A stretch of DNA of 64,000 nucleotides, from contig CAYFNT010000002.1 in the NCBI GenBank assembly GCA_964344565.1, forward strand, positions 124,001-188,000, read 5' to 3'. How positions within the stretch are numbered: position 1 is the first letter of the stretch; each line of letters begins with the position of its first letter. The stretch is from JACNKJ01 sp964344565 (lineage in GTDB: Bacteria; Krumholzibacteriota; Krumholzibacteriia; JACNKJ01). Position numbers and translations under genes: made by a program. Below are positions 24,230 to 31,483 of this stretch, in pieces. The notes under the pieces are model-generated. The model was not told the origin of the DNA. It searched no databases and worked only from the letters and a program-made list of their open reading frames with translations.

Positions 24230-25051
24230 GTGTCTCTCTGGAAATGGCTCTGGCCCCGCGAAGACGCGCCGCGAAAGATCCGCGTCCATCTCGTTCCGGA
24301 TTCGGGGGACGAGCCGGTCAGCGCCGAGATGTCCCTGGGGTGGCTACGGCTCATCGCCGTGCTCATCGTGGGCGGACTGCTGGCCATCCTCATACTCATC
24401 TTCTCGTCGAGTTCCCTGATTCTCGAGAAGCAGAAGAACCGCGTGCTCGAGCGGCGGCTCGAAGAGAACGCCGTGCGGCTCAGCCGCATGAACACACTCG
24501 AGCGCGAACTCGAGGAGAGCGCGCTCCTGCTCTACCGCATGCAGAACATGTTCGGCGAGGGCGCCCTGCCGCCGGACTCCCTGCTGCCCGAGCAGGTTCT
24601 GCGCGAACGGGCCGCCCATGAGCGGCCCCTCGGTCGCGAGGGACAGCTCCAGCGCGGCGAGCAGCAGGTGCTCAGCTCCATGCCCAGCAGCTGGCCTCTG
24701 CGCGGATGGATCACCCAGGAGTTCGATGGGCAACACGGCCCCGACTATCACGCGGGTCTGGACATCGCCGCCGAGCCCGGCACCCCGGTGCGGGCCGCGG
24801 GCGACGGCGTGGTGCTGGTGGCCGGCTGGAACGACGAGTACGGAAACTTCGTGCTGCTGGACCATGGTTTCGGAGTGACCAGCCTCTACGGGCACAACAG
24901 CCACCTGGACGTCCGCAAGGAGGACCGCGTGGAGCGTGGAGATATCCTCGGATACGTGGGCAGCACGGGGCGGAGCACGGCCCCGCATTTGCATTTCGAG
25001 GTTCGCCGGAACGGCATTCCGGAGGATCCGAAGAGCTACCTCCTGGATTAG
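24230..25051 (+). CDS. Membrane-anchored M23 (LytM/NlpD-type) peptidase
   Basis: 273 residues. The cytoplasmic N-terminus is followed by one transmembrane helix at 38-60 and a coiled coil at about 62-105. The peptidase M23 domain shows the zinc ligands H174 and D178 (HAGLDIA), H222 (YGHNSHL) and H253/H255 (APHLHFEV). All catalytic residues are present, so it is probably an active peptidoglycan endopeptidase. The GTG at 24230 comes 7 bp after parB. It is next to a bactofilin gene; bactofilin-M23 pairs are known to work together in cell-shape control. Confidence 0.88.
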   Translation: MSLWKWLWPREDAPRKIRVHLVPDSGDEPVSAEMSLGWLRLIAVLIVGGLLAILILIFSSSSLILEKQKNRVLERRLEENAVRLSRMNTLERELEESALLLYRMQNMFGEGALPPDSLLPEQVLRERAAHERPLGREGQLQRGEQQVLSSMPSSWPLRGWITQEFDGQHGPDYHAGLDIAAEPGTPVRAAGDGVVLVAGWNDEYGNFVLLDHGFGVTSLYGHNSHLDVRKEDRVERGDILGYVGSTGRSTAPHLHFEVRRNGIPEDPKSYLLD

Positions 25052-25167
25052 TTTGTTTTTCCGCGGGGCACTGGATTTCTGCCGCGGCATGCACTAGGCT
25101 GACACTGTCAAAGGACCTGCCATTTGATTCCCCGCGGCCGCGAGCCTCGGGTTGGAAGGAGTCGGAC

Positions 25168-25608
25168 ATGTTCGGACGCGAAGACGAAAACGGCCCCGCG
25201 GGCGTCGGCGGACCCGGCGGCAACGCATCGATCCTGGGATCGGGCAGCCACTTCAGCGGCAACGCCACGGTGCAGGGCAACCTGCGCATCGACGGAGAGT
25301 TCGAAGGCGACATCAATTGCCGCGAGACCCTCGAGGTCGGCAAGAGCGGCGTGCTCAAGGGCAAGCTCAACGTGAAGAACGCCTCCATATCCGGCCGCGT
25401 CTTCGGCAACATCACGGCCACCGAGCGCATCGAGCTCAAGGCGGGCAGCCACTTGGAGGGCGACATCGTGACCAAGCGCCTGGTCATCGACGAGGGCGTC
25501 TTCTTCGAGGGCAATTGCCGCATGGGGGAGAAGCAGCCCAAGCGCCGCGAGCCCATGGCGGAGGTCCGGAAGGACGAGGGTTCATCCAGCGAACTACTCT
25601 CGCCCTAG
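25168..25608 (+). CDS. Bactofilin-family cytoskeletal protein
   Basis: 146 residues. The central region (about 20-115) is the bactofilin beta-helix of repeated short strands: SGNATVQGNLRIDGEFEGDI, GKSGVLKGKLNVKNASISGR and GNITATERIELKAGSHLEGD. Polar tails flank it. Bactofilins polymerise without nucleotide and scaffold cell-wall enzymes. The ATG at 25168 has GGAAGGAG upstream. The gene follows the M23 peptidase on the same strand, and a terminator follows at 25683. Confidence 0.9.
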   Translation: MFGREDENGPAGVGGPGGNASILGSGSHFSGNATVQGNLRIDGEFEGDINCRETLEVGKSGVLKGKLNVKNASISGRVFGNITATERIELKAGSHLEGDIVTKRLVIDEGVFFEGNCRMGEKQPKRREPMAEVRKDEGSSSELLSP

Positions 25609-25930
25609 GGCTGGCCGGACAAATCTCCGCGATTCCGGCGGAGGCTTTGTGGAAAACCCGGGAAAAATGTGGAAACTCACCGAACCCCTTTGTTTCGAAG
25701 GGGTTTGCGTTTTGGTGTGATGGGGAAGAAGGGCAGTTGTCCACAGCCGGTTGAAAAATGGAACCTTACGAAAAGGTCCGAAAAGGATCCCCAAGATCTA
25801 GTGTTTGCCCCGAGGGCGACCCCCAATTCGGAATGCCGCGGCTCCCTCCGCGGGCCCGCTCTTGCGGTGAGCCTTCGCCCGGGATAGATTGCGTCGTTGC
25901 CGTCAGGGAATCATACCTCGGAGAGTGATC
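25609..25930. other. Gene-free stretch with terminator and third DnaA-box-like cluster
   Basis: Between the bactofilin gene and trxB. It contains TGTGGAAAA (25648-25656), TGTGGAAAC (25668-25676) and TTGTCCACA (25737-25745), all within one mismatch of a DnaA box, plus the bactofilin terminator. GGAACCTT at about 25760 resembles an ECF-type -35 element, but a matching -10 is not evident. Confidence 0.5.
25683..25713 (+). terminator. Intrinsic terminator after the bactofilin gene
   Basis: AACCCCTT (25683-25690) pairs with AAGGGGTT (25698-25705) around TGTTTCG, followed by TGCGTTTT. Confidence 0.8.
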
Positions 25931-26851
25931 ATGGATGTGAGGAACGTCATCGTCATCGGAACCGGCCCCGCGGGACTCACCGCCGCCATCTACGCGGCCC
26001 GCGCGGAACTGAAACCCCTGGTCATCGAGGGCCTCCAGGCGGGCGGCCAGCTGACCATCACCACCGACGTGGAGAACTTCCCCGGTTTTCCCGATGGCAT
26101 CATGGGGCCCGAGCTCATGGACAACATGCGCAAGCAGGCCGAGCGCTTCGGCACGGAGTTCGTGTCCGGCGACGCCACCAAGGTCGACCTGTCCGAGCGC
26201 CCCTTCAAGATATGGGTGGGGGACGACGAGTACCGCGCCAGGACCGTCATCATCTCCACCGGCGCCAAGGCACGCCTGCTGGGCCTCGACAACGAGATGC
26301 GCCTGATGGGCCGCGGCGTCAGCGCCTGCGCCACCTGCGACGGATTCTTCTACAAGGACAAGGAAATCGTGGTGGTGGGCGGCGGCGATTCCGCCATGGA
26401 AGAGGCCACCTTCCTGACCCGTTTCGGCAAGCGCGTGCGGGTGGTGCACCGCCGCGACGAGCTGCGGGCCAGCAAGATCATGCAGGAGCGGGCCCTGAAG
26501 AACGAGAAGATCGAATTCGTCTGGAACGCCGTGCCCGAGGACATCCTCGGCGAGGACACGGTCACCGGCATCCGACTGAAGGACACGAAGACCGGCGATG
26601 TCTCCGACCTCGAGTGCGACGGCGTCTTCATGGCCATCGGCCACACGCCCAACACGCAGATCTTCGAAGGCCAGCTCGATCTGGACGAGAGCGGCTACAT
26701 CAACGCTACCGACACCAAGACCAACGTCGAGGGCGTTTTCGCCTGCGGAGACGTGCAGGACACGGTCTACAAGCAGGCCATCACGGCCGCCGGCAGCGGC
26801 TGCCAGGCCGCCCTGGAGGCCGAGGCCCTGTTGGAAGAAGAGGGCGAATAG
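25931..26851 (+). CDS. trxB: Thioredoxin reductase
   Basis: 306 residues. The FAD-binding motif is GTGPAGLTAAIYAAR at the N-terminus. The redox-active disulfide is C133-A-T-C136 in SACATCDGFF. The NADPH-binding motif is GGGDSAMEEA at 150-159, followed by HRRDELRAS. The C-terminal FAD motif is GVFACGDVQD. It reduces thioredoxin with NADPH. ATG at 25931. The TAG stop is the first part of a heptamer/terminator element. Confidence 0.95.
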   Translation: MDVRNVIVIGTGPAGLTAAIYAARAELKPLVIEGLQAGGQLTITTDVENFPGFPDGIMGPELMDNMRKQAERFGTEFVSGDATKVDLSERPFKIWVGDDEYRARTVIISTGAKARLLGLDNEMRLMGRGVSACATCDGFFYKDKEIVVVGGGDSAMEEATFLTRFGKRVRVVHRRDELRASKIMQERALKNEKIEFVWNAVPEDILGEDTVTGIRLKDTKTGDVSDLECDGVFMAIGHTPNTQIFEGQLDLDESGYINATDTKTNVEGVFACGDVQDTVYKQAITAAGSGCQAALEAEALLEEEGE

Positions 26852-26945
26852 TCCTCAGTCGACAGTCGCCAGTCACCAGTTCCCACCCTCTCCCGAATCG
26901 GGGGAGGGTTTTTTCTGGAGACTGGCGACTCGAGACTGGAGACTT
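26850..26945. repeat. Composite element, copy A: inverted heptamer arms around a terminator
   Basis: AGTCNCC-type units (26855-26880) and GGNGACT-type units (26917-26945) flank a terminator hairpin. The whole stretch is closely similar to 53206-53305, including the position directly at a TAG stop codon. Confidence 0.8.
26885..26916 (+). terminator. Intrinsic terminator after trxB
   Basis: ACCCTCTCCC pairs with GGGGGAGGGT around a short loop and is followed by TTTTTCT. Confidence 0.85.
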
Positions 26946-27027
26946 TCTTGAACCTTTTCGGATCCACGATGCATCCAACATTCGCTTTTGGCTTGCCTCG
27001 GCCCCGCGGCTCTGATTAGCTAAGACC

Positions 27028-27675
27028 ATGCTTCTTACAGTTTTCTGGACCATGGACGAAGAGGGCCGCAAGCAGCCCCGCATCGAGGCGACGTTCAGCG
27101 AAGCCGAAGCGAAACTCGTGAAGCGGCTCGCCCAAAGGGACGAGGGCGCCCTGCTCGAGGTGCTGTCCGGACATCGGGACCGAATCTACAGCGTCGCATT
27201 GCGCATCACAGGCAGCGTCGAGGACGCGGAAGAGGTCACCCAGGACACCTTCGTTCGCATGCTCGATAAGATCCAGCAGTTCGAAGGGCGCTCGAGTCTC
27301 GGCACCTGGGTCTACCGCATGGGCATGAACCTGGCCTTGATGAAGCGGCGCTCGTCAACGCGACGGCCCGAGCAGAGCTGGGAAGATCCCATGGAGGCCT
27401 TCACGGAAGACGGCCTTCACACGGCGCCCATCCGGAAGTGGCGCGGTTCGGTTCTGGATATCCAGAAGGAAGAGACCGCCCGGGCCGTGAGGGACGCCGT
27501 GGAACAGTTGCCCGACGAGTATCGCACGGTGGTGGTGCTCGCGGACCTCGAGGGCCGTAGCCGGCAGGAGATCGCCGAAGCCCTCGAACTCAGCGTGCCG
27601 GCGGTGAAGAGCCGCCTGCACCGGGCGCGACTGGCACTCAGACGAATGCTGGCCGCCGATTTCGAAGAAGCTTGA
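27028..27675 (+). CDS. ECF-family RNA polymerase sigma factor
   Basis: 215 residues. Region 2 contains RDRIYSVALRITGSVEDAEE and VTQDTFVRMLDKI. Region 4 contains AVEQLPDEYRTVVVLADLEG and RSRQEIAEALELSVPAVKSR with the helix-turn-helix. There is no region 1 or 3, as in RpoE-like extracytoplasmic sigma factors. The ATG at 27028 is used here; an in-frame ATG at 27052 is an alternative and neither has a strong ribosome site. It is followed at once by a zinc-finger anti-sigma gene. The target regulon is unknown. Confidence 0.9.
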   Translation: MLLTVFWTMDEEGRKQPRIEATFSEAEAKLVKRLAQRDEGALLEVLSGHRDRIYSVALRITGSVEDAEEVTQDTFVRMLDKIQQFEGRSSLGTWVYRMGMNLALMKRRSSTRRPEQSWEDPMEAFTEDGLHTAPIRKWRGSVLDIQKEETARAVRDAVEQLPDEYRTVVVLADLEGRSRQEIAEALELSVPAVKSRLHRARLALRRMLAADFEEA

Positions 27676-27689
27676 GAAAGCGTGTAGCC

Positions 27690-28004
27690 ATGTACGAATA
27701 CAATGCCGCCATGAAGATGATGCGCAAGATGATGGCCTGGATGTTCGGCAAGAAGATCATGGGCATGCAGATGATCAGCTGCCGCGACGTGTCTCAGGTG
27801 CTGCAGGAATATATCGACGACGAATTGGCCGACTCCGAGCGCCGGAGCATCGATGTGCACCTGGCCATCTGCAAAGAGTGTCGTAATTATTTAAATAGCT
27901 ATCGTGAAACCGTCTCCCTCCTTGGACAAGTGCCCGCCGAGCCCATGCCCCGTGAACTCGCCGACCACCTGGAAGCCTTGCTGCGCAATCGCCTGGCCCA
28001 CTAG
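27690..28004 (+). CDS. Zinc-finger (zf-HC2) anti-sigma factor
   Basis: 104 residues. A basic Met-rich N-terminus precedes ISCRDVSQVLQEYIDDEL and the ZAS motif HLAICKEC (Hx3Cx2C). It resembles soluble ZAS anti-sigma factors that bind ECF sigma factors and respond to thiol oxidation or other stress; no transmembrane segment is evident. A TTG at 27672 overlapping the sigma stop codon (TTGA) is an alternative start. Pairing with the preceding sigma gene supports the role. Confidence 0.8.
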   Translation: MYEYNAAMKMMRKMMAWMFGKKIMGMQMISCRDVSQVLQEYIDDELADSERRSIDVHLAICKECRNYLNSYRETVSLLGQVPAEPMPRELADHLEALLRNRLAH

Positions 28005-28111
28005 CGCCAGTTTTCCACGCAAACTCGAATCCTCTTTCGTGCTCCCAGCATCAGAAGGGCGAACACGAAATCGACTACCCGCCGTCCCCACAGGGCGAAA
28101 GAGGAGACGCA

Positions 28112-28552
28112 ATGACTTATAGACTTTTGAGCGGAGCCATTTCGGGAGTCGTGGGCGGCATTCCCTTCGGCCTGATGATGACCGTGATGGGGTCCATGGG
28201 GATGATCGCCTCGATGCTGGGCAGCCAGTCGAACATCGTCGGATGGGCGGTGCACATGATGATCAGCGCCTTCATCGGCGCGAGCTTCGCCATGGCCCCG
28301 ACCTCGCCCAACCTCGGTCGTCGCGGAACGATTCTCGGAGCCACGCTCTACGGGGCGTTCTGGTGGTTGCTCGGCCCACTCACTCTCATGCCTCTTGCGA
28401 TGGGCATGTCCATGGGCTGGAACCTCACGGCCATGAACGCCATGCTGCCGAGCCTCTTCGGACACCTTCTCTACGGACTGGTCATGGGTTGGACCTTCGC
28501 GCGGCTCAACGTGTCCGGCGAGAACTGGATCGAGCAGGGGCAGGAAGGATAG
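28112..28552 (+). CDS. Four-helix integral membrane protein of unknown function
   Basis: 146 residues, strongly hydrophobic and Met/Gly-rich, with four predicted helices: residues 4-34, 43-62, 73-97 and 110-132. I do not recognise a named family; it resembles uncharacterised DUF-type membrane proteins. GAAAGAGGAG lies just before the ATG. It sits 107 bp after the anti-sigma gene on the same strand, so it may be part of or regulated by that sigma system, but this is inferred only from position. A hairpin terminator follows. Confidence 0.75.
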   Translation: MTYRLLSGAISGVVGGIPFGLMMTVMGSMGMIASMLGSQSNIVGWAVHMMISAFIGASFAMAPTSPNLGRRGTILGATLYGAFWWLLGPLTLMPLAMGMSMGWNLTAMNAMLPSLFGHLLYGLVMGWTFARLNVSGENWIEQGQEG

Positions 28553-28583
28553 GTATCAGCAGCAGACCCCCCTTTCCTTCCCC

Positions 28584-28613
28584 GAGGGCCCCGCTTCTTC
28601 GGAAGCAGGGCTC
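28584..28613 (+). terminator. Hairpin terminator after the membrane protein gene
   Basis: GAG-GCCC-GCTTC pairs with GAAGC-GGGC-CTC through a TTCG tetraloop, with single-base bulges, in the convergent spacer before 28617. The T-tract is weak (TTACT). Confidence 0.55.
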
Positions 28614-28616
28614 TTA

Positions 28617-29669
28617 CTATCGTGGACGGGGCTGTCGGCGCGGGCGGGTGGCCCGCCAGATCCTGATGGACGGAGTCTCCGCGACCACGTCATGGGAGCG
28701 GAAGAGCCTTTCGAGTTCCGGCCCGTGATCGTGGAAGACGGGCGCCACCAGATAGAGCCGTCCCTTCGACGCCAGAACCCGTGCGGCCTGCTCGATCATG
28801 CGGCGTCCCGGTCCCCGCACCTGCATGGAGCCGCTGTGGTAGGGCGGATTGCAGAGCACGAGGTCGAAGCTCTTGGCCGGCAGGCCCTCTCCCGCGTCGC
28901 TGGCGACGACCTCCCCGTCGAGTTCGCCGAGTTCGAGGGTTCGGCTCGCCGCCTCCACGGCCAGGGCGTCCTCGTCGGTGAGCGTGGCCGAGGCGACCAG
29001 TCCCTCCTTCAGCAGAATCGCCGCCACCACGCCGTTGCCGCAGCCGAGATCCAGAAGGCGATCCCCCTCGCGGGGCTTGGAGCGTTCCAACATGAGCGCA
29101 CTGGCCTCGTCGAGGGAGTCCCAGCTGAAGAGGCCGGGGCGTGCGCAGACCTCCACCCGCTGCCCGCGGGCCTCGGCGAAGTAGCTGTCGGGGGGCGATG
29201 GCAGTTCCCACGCTGCGGCATCATCCCTCGGCGCGACCACCAGGAGGCGGGCGCCGCCGCGCTGCCGGGCCTCGATTTCGCGACAGTGATCCCGCAGCAG
29301 GGCTTCGGCGGGCAGCATGCCCACCTTGCGCGTGCCGTAGAGGGCGATGAGCCCGGTTGCACCGACGGCATTCGAATAGAAGCGCAGGTCGTGGAAAAGC
29401 TTCAGGCGATCCCGGCCCGCGGGCAGGACGACCATGTCCCCCGGTCCGGCCTCGGCCCGGAAACCGTGCCGCAGCTGGAAGGGCGGCCTCGGTGCCGCGC
29501 GGCCGAACCGTCGGTCCACGATGACGAGGCGATCGTGGCCCAGGGCCGCGGCGATCTCTTCCTCGAGAAAGGGAAGGTCGGCGTCCGCGAGAAAAACCCT
29601 TCCCGAGTCGGGGAAGGGCAAGGCGCCGGAGAGCAGGCGCCGAAGTCCATCTTCGCGTCCCTTGGCCAT
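28617..29669 (-). CDS. RsmC/RlmG-like rRNA guanine-N2 methyltransferase
   Basis: 350 residues. The divergent N-terminal domain is a degenerate methyltransferase-like half (LVIVDRRFGR, VVLPAGRDRLKLFHDLRF). The catalytic half has the SAM-binding motif LLDLGCGNGVVA (205-216) and motif IV NPPYHSG (274-280), typical of exocyclic-amine methyltransferases. The two-domain layout matches RsmC/RlmG, which make m2G in 16S or 23S rRNA; I cannot choose between them. The gene starts 2 bp after the stop codon of the upstream outer-membrane gene. Confidence 0.8.
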   Translation of the reverse strand: MAKGREDGLRRLLSGALPFPDSGRVFLADADLPFLEEEIAAALGHDRLVIVDRRFGRAAPRPPFQLRHGFRAEAGPGDMVVLPAGRDRLKLFHDLRFYSNAVGATGLIALYGTRKVGMLPAEALLRDHCREIEARQRGGARLLVVAPRDDAAAWELPSPPDSYFAEARGQRVEVCARPGLFSWDSLDEASALMLERSKPREGDRLLDLGCGNGVVAAILLKEGLVASATLTDEDALAVEAASRTLELGELDGEVVASDAGEGLPAKSFDLVLCNPPYHSGSMQVRGPGRRMIEQAARVLASKGRLYLVAPVFHDHGPELERLFRSHDVVAETPSIRIWRATRPRRQPRPR

Positions 29670-29671
29670 GT

Positions 29672-30346
29672 TCAGGCGCCGAAGTTCAGTCCCAGGGTGA
29701 TGCTCAGGAACTTGTTGGTCTCGTCCTCGAATTCGTTCTGGGGAAGCATGAAGTAACGGGCCTCCACGTTCAGCGAGAAGGGCAGGGCCGCCGGACGAAG
29801 CAGCACGCCTCCCAGGGCGTGGTAGCCGAAGTGGGATTTACGGCTGAGCAGGTCGCCCAGGTCCAGCTCGTAGTCGCCCTGACTTTCCAGTTCCTGCTGA
29901 ACCAGCTCCTCGCCGAACAGCGGAGTGATCAGGTGATACCCCGTCCCCGCGCCGATGTAGAGCCTCACCATGGGCAGTGAGATGTAATGGAACTTGCCGC
30001 TGGCGTAGGCGGACAGGCGACCGAAGGTGATTTCCTGTTCGCTCAGATCCAGAAGATCGGTCTCGTAGGAGTACTTGTACTTGGCGTAGCTGCCCTCCAG
30101 TCCGATCTCGAAATCCACGAAGGGAAACGCGTCCACGAGGAGATGCACTCCGCCGACGATGGGATCCTTGATCTCGTGGGAGAAGATCTGAATCTCATCG
30201 CCGCTGCCGATGTCGCCGTCGAAGATTTCCTCGTAGGCCTCGTGGCCGTTCTTGTCGATGCCCACGTGGAAACCGGTCTGCCAGAGAGCGGAAGCCGGTC
30301 CGGCCAGTGCGAGAACGGCGATCAGTGCGAGAAGCCGCGAACCCAT
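29672..30346 (-). CDS. Putative outer-membrane beta-barrel protein
   Basis: 224 residues with a signal peptide (MGSRLLALIAVLALAGPASA-LW). Alternating amphipathic strands follow: VDFEIGLEGSYAKYKYSYE, GRLSAYASGKFHYISLPMVR, LYIGAGTGYHLITPLFGEEL, GGVLLRPAALPFSLNVEARY and a final LSITLGLNFGA strand. This suggests an 8-10-stranded barrel. No specific transport function is recognisable. The ATG at 30346 gives a clean signal peptide; longer frames upstream lack one. It is cotranscribed with the methyltransferase gene. Confidence 0.7.
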   Translation of the reverse strand: MGSRLLALIAVLALAGPASALWQTGFHVGIDKNGHEAYEEIFDGDIGSGDEIQIFSHEIKDPIVGGVHLLVDAFPFVDFEIGLEGSYAKYKYSYETDLLDLSEQEITFGRLSAYASGKFHYISLPMVRLYIGAGTGYHLITPLFGEELVQQELESQGDYELDLGDLLSRKSHFGYHALGGVLLRPAALPFSLNVEARYFMLPQNEFEDETNKFLSITLGLNFGA

Positions 30347-30423
30347 TTGTCTCAAGATGTCTCCCTTCTTCGCGCGGGGCGATGGGGGCGAGTATAGGAC
30401 GCGCGCGCCGGTGCGCAAAGAAA

Positions 30424-30450
30424 AAGGCCCGAGCCGCCGGCCCGGGCCTT
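30424..30450 (-). terminator. Intrinsic terminator after the ferredoxin gene
   Basis: AAGGCCCG and CGGGCCTT form the stem; on the minus strand it is followed by TTTTTCTTTG. Confidence 0.8.
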
Positions 30451-30473
30451 GAAGCGATTGTTCGAAGGAGGAG

Positions 30474-30671
30474 CTATTCGTCCTCGATCATGATGATCTC
30501 CACCGGGCAACCCTCGGCGGCTTCGCGGATCTCGTCCTCGTAGTCGTTGAAGTTGATGCCTTCCTTCACCAGGCAGGAGTCATCGGTTACTTCGAAGACC
30601 TCGGGAGCGGTGTCCTCGCAGAGATTGCAAACTGTGCATCCCTCATCAATCCAGACCTTCTTGATTCCCAT
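30474..30671 (-). CDS. Small [4Fe-4S] ferredoxin
   Basis: 65 residues. The cluster ligands are CTVCNLC near the N-terminus and the distal GCPVE cysteine, the arrangement of single-cluster 4Fe-4S ferredoxins such as those of Thermotoga and Desulfovibrio. Between them lies the acidic APEVFEVTDD segment typical of the family. It carries low-potential electrons to a partner that is not encoded nearby. ATG at 30671 with AGAGG upstream; the preceding in-frame residues are not protein-like. A terminator follows at 30424. Confidence 0.92.
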   Translation of the reverse strand: MGIKKVWIDEGCTVCNLCEDTAPEVFEVTDDSCLVKEGINFNDYEDEIREAAEGCPVEIIMIEDE

Positions 30672-30787
30672 GATTCTATCCTCTCGAGGATGTGAGGCGA
30701 TACGGCGGGCCCAGCCCGCCAACCGGTTGGGCATATAATAGGAATCCCTCCTGGGGGGGACAAGTCCCGGCAGGAGGGGCGCAAAAA

Positions 30788-30812
30788 AAGACCCGAGCCG
30801 AAGCCCGGGTCG
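30788..30812 (-). terminator. Intrinsic terminator after the small Cys/His protein gene
   Basis: GACCCG (30790-30795) pairs with CGGGTC (30806-30811); on the minus strand the stem is followed by TTTTTTTGCG. Confidence 0.8.
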
Positions 30813-30828
30813 AGGATTGGAGCGGATG

Positions 30829-31146
30829 CTATTCTTCCGCCTGCTCGGCGCGCCAGCGCTGATAGTGCATGCTGCACAGGCCCCGTGCGACTACGGGACG
30901 GCTGCAGCCGTCTTCAGAGCAGATGCGCACCGGACCCGGCTTCCGTCCGCGATTCGATTTCCGCAGAGGATTGCCGCCGGACTTCTTCAGGATGTGACCC
31001 AGGGTCGCCTCAATGTTCTTGATCCTGTCCTCGAGACTTTTCAGATCCTCTTGGGTCGGCATCTCTTTGATTGTGCTTTTTGCAGTTTTCTCGCTGACGT
31101 CTTGGATCAGCGCCTCAAAGGCCTTGCCTAATTCTTTGACGCTCAT
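30829..31146 (-). CDS. Small protein with coiled coil, AT-hook-like motif and Cys/His motif
   Basis: 105 residues. A coiled-coil segment (about 5-55, ALIQDVSEKTAKSTIKEM and DLKSLEDRIKNIEATLGHIL) precedes a basic NRGRKPG string resembling an AT hook. A compact CSEDGCSRPVVARGLCSMH motif follows, which could bind zinc. This C-terminal motif is seen at the ends of various DNA-binding and HNH-associated proteins. Function unknown; a nucleic-acid-binding role is a guess. The ATG at 31146 has AAGGA upstream; a TTG at 31200 would extend it. The gene is monocistronic with its own terminator. Confidence 0.65.
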   Translation of the reverse strand: MSVKELGKAFEALIQDVSEKTAKSTIKEMPTQEDLKSLEDRIKNIEATLGHILKKSGGNPLRKSNRGRKPGPVRICSEDGCSRPVVARGLCSMHYQRWRAEQAEE

Positions 31147-31483
31147 TGGGGACCCATCCTTTGTTGAGCGTTTGGTTAGTGACTTCGTTATTTTAGTCAA
31201 TCTTCATATCAGAGCAAGCAAAAACACAAAAAAATAAGTCGGATTTTGTCCGACTCCGGATAAAAAAAGTGCTGCCTGTCGAAGGGCCGGAAACCATCAA
31301 ACGCCTGGCATACGAGGAGTGGCTTTGAGAGGGCTAAGGGGGCCGCGACACAAGCAGCACAGTTGCTACGCTGAGTTGCTACTCTGACACGAGTCTAGGG
31401 TGGGGTGTGGCGAATGTCCAGAGCTTTTTTATCCTGAAAATTATTCGGGATTTCAAAAACCCGATATCGTCAGTTTCATAACC
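31147..31483. other. Gene-free stretch, AT-rich, with strong minus-strand terminator
   Basis: 337 bp between gpmI and the small Cys/His protein gene. It contains a terminator at 31225-31255 but no convincing ORF. On the minus strand, between the gpmI stop codon and that terminator, a GTAGCAACT motif occurs twice 15 bp apart. This could be a long 3' UTR or an independent small RNA. I could not match it to tmRNA, SRP RNA, RNase P RNA or a tRNA. Confidence 0.4.
31225..31255 (-). terminator. Strong intrinsic terminator (minus strand)
   Basis: AGTCGGA (31237-31243) pairs with TCCGACT (31249-31255). On the minus strand it is followed by TATTTTTTTGTGTTTTTG. Confidence 0.85.

Noticed and set aside
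25755..25800. ECF-type promoter for trxB (GGAACCTT)
   Set aside because: No -10 element at a suitable distance; noted only in the description of the spacer.
31250..31480. tmRNA, SRP RNA, RNase P RNA or tRNA gene in the gpmI downstream region
   Set aside because: No conserved core sequences of these RNAs or tRNA cloverleaf with CCA-type end could be recognised on either strand.
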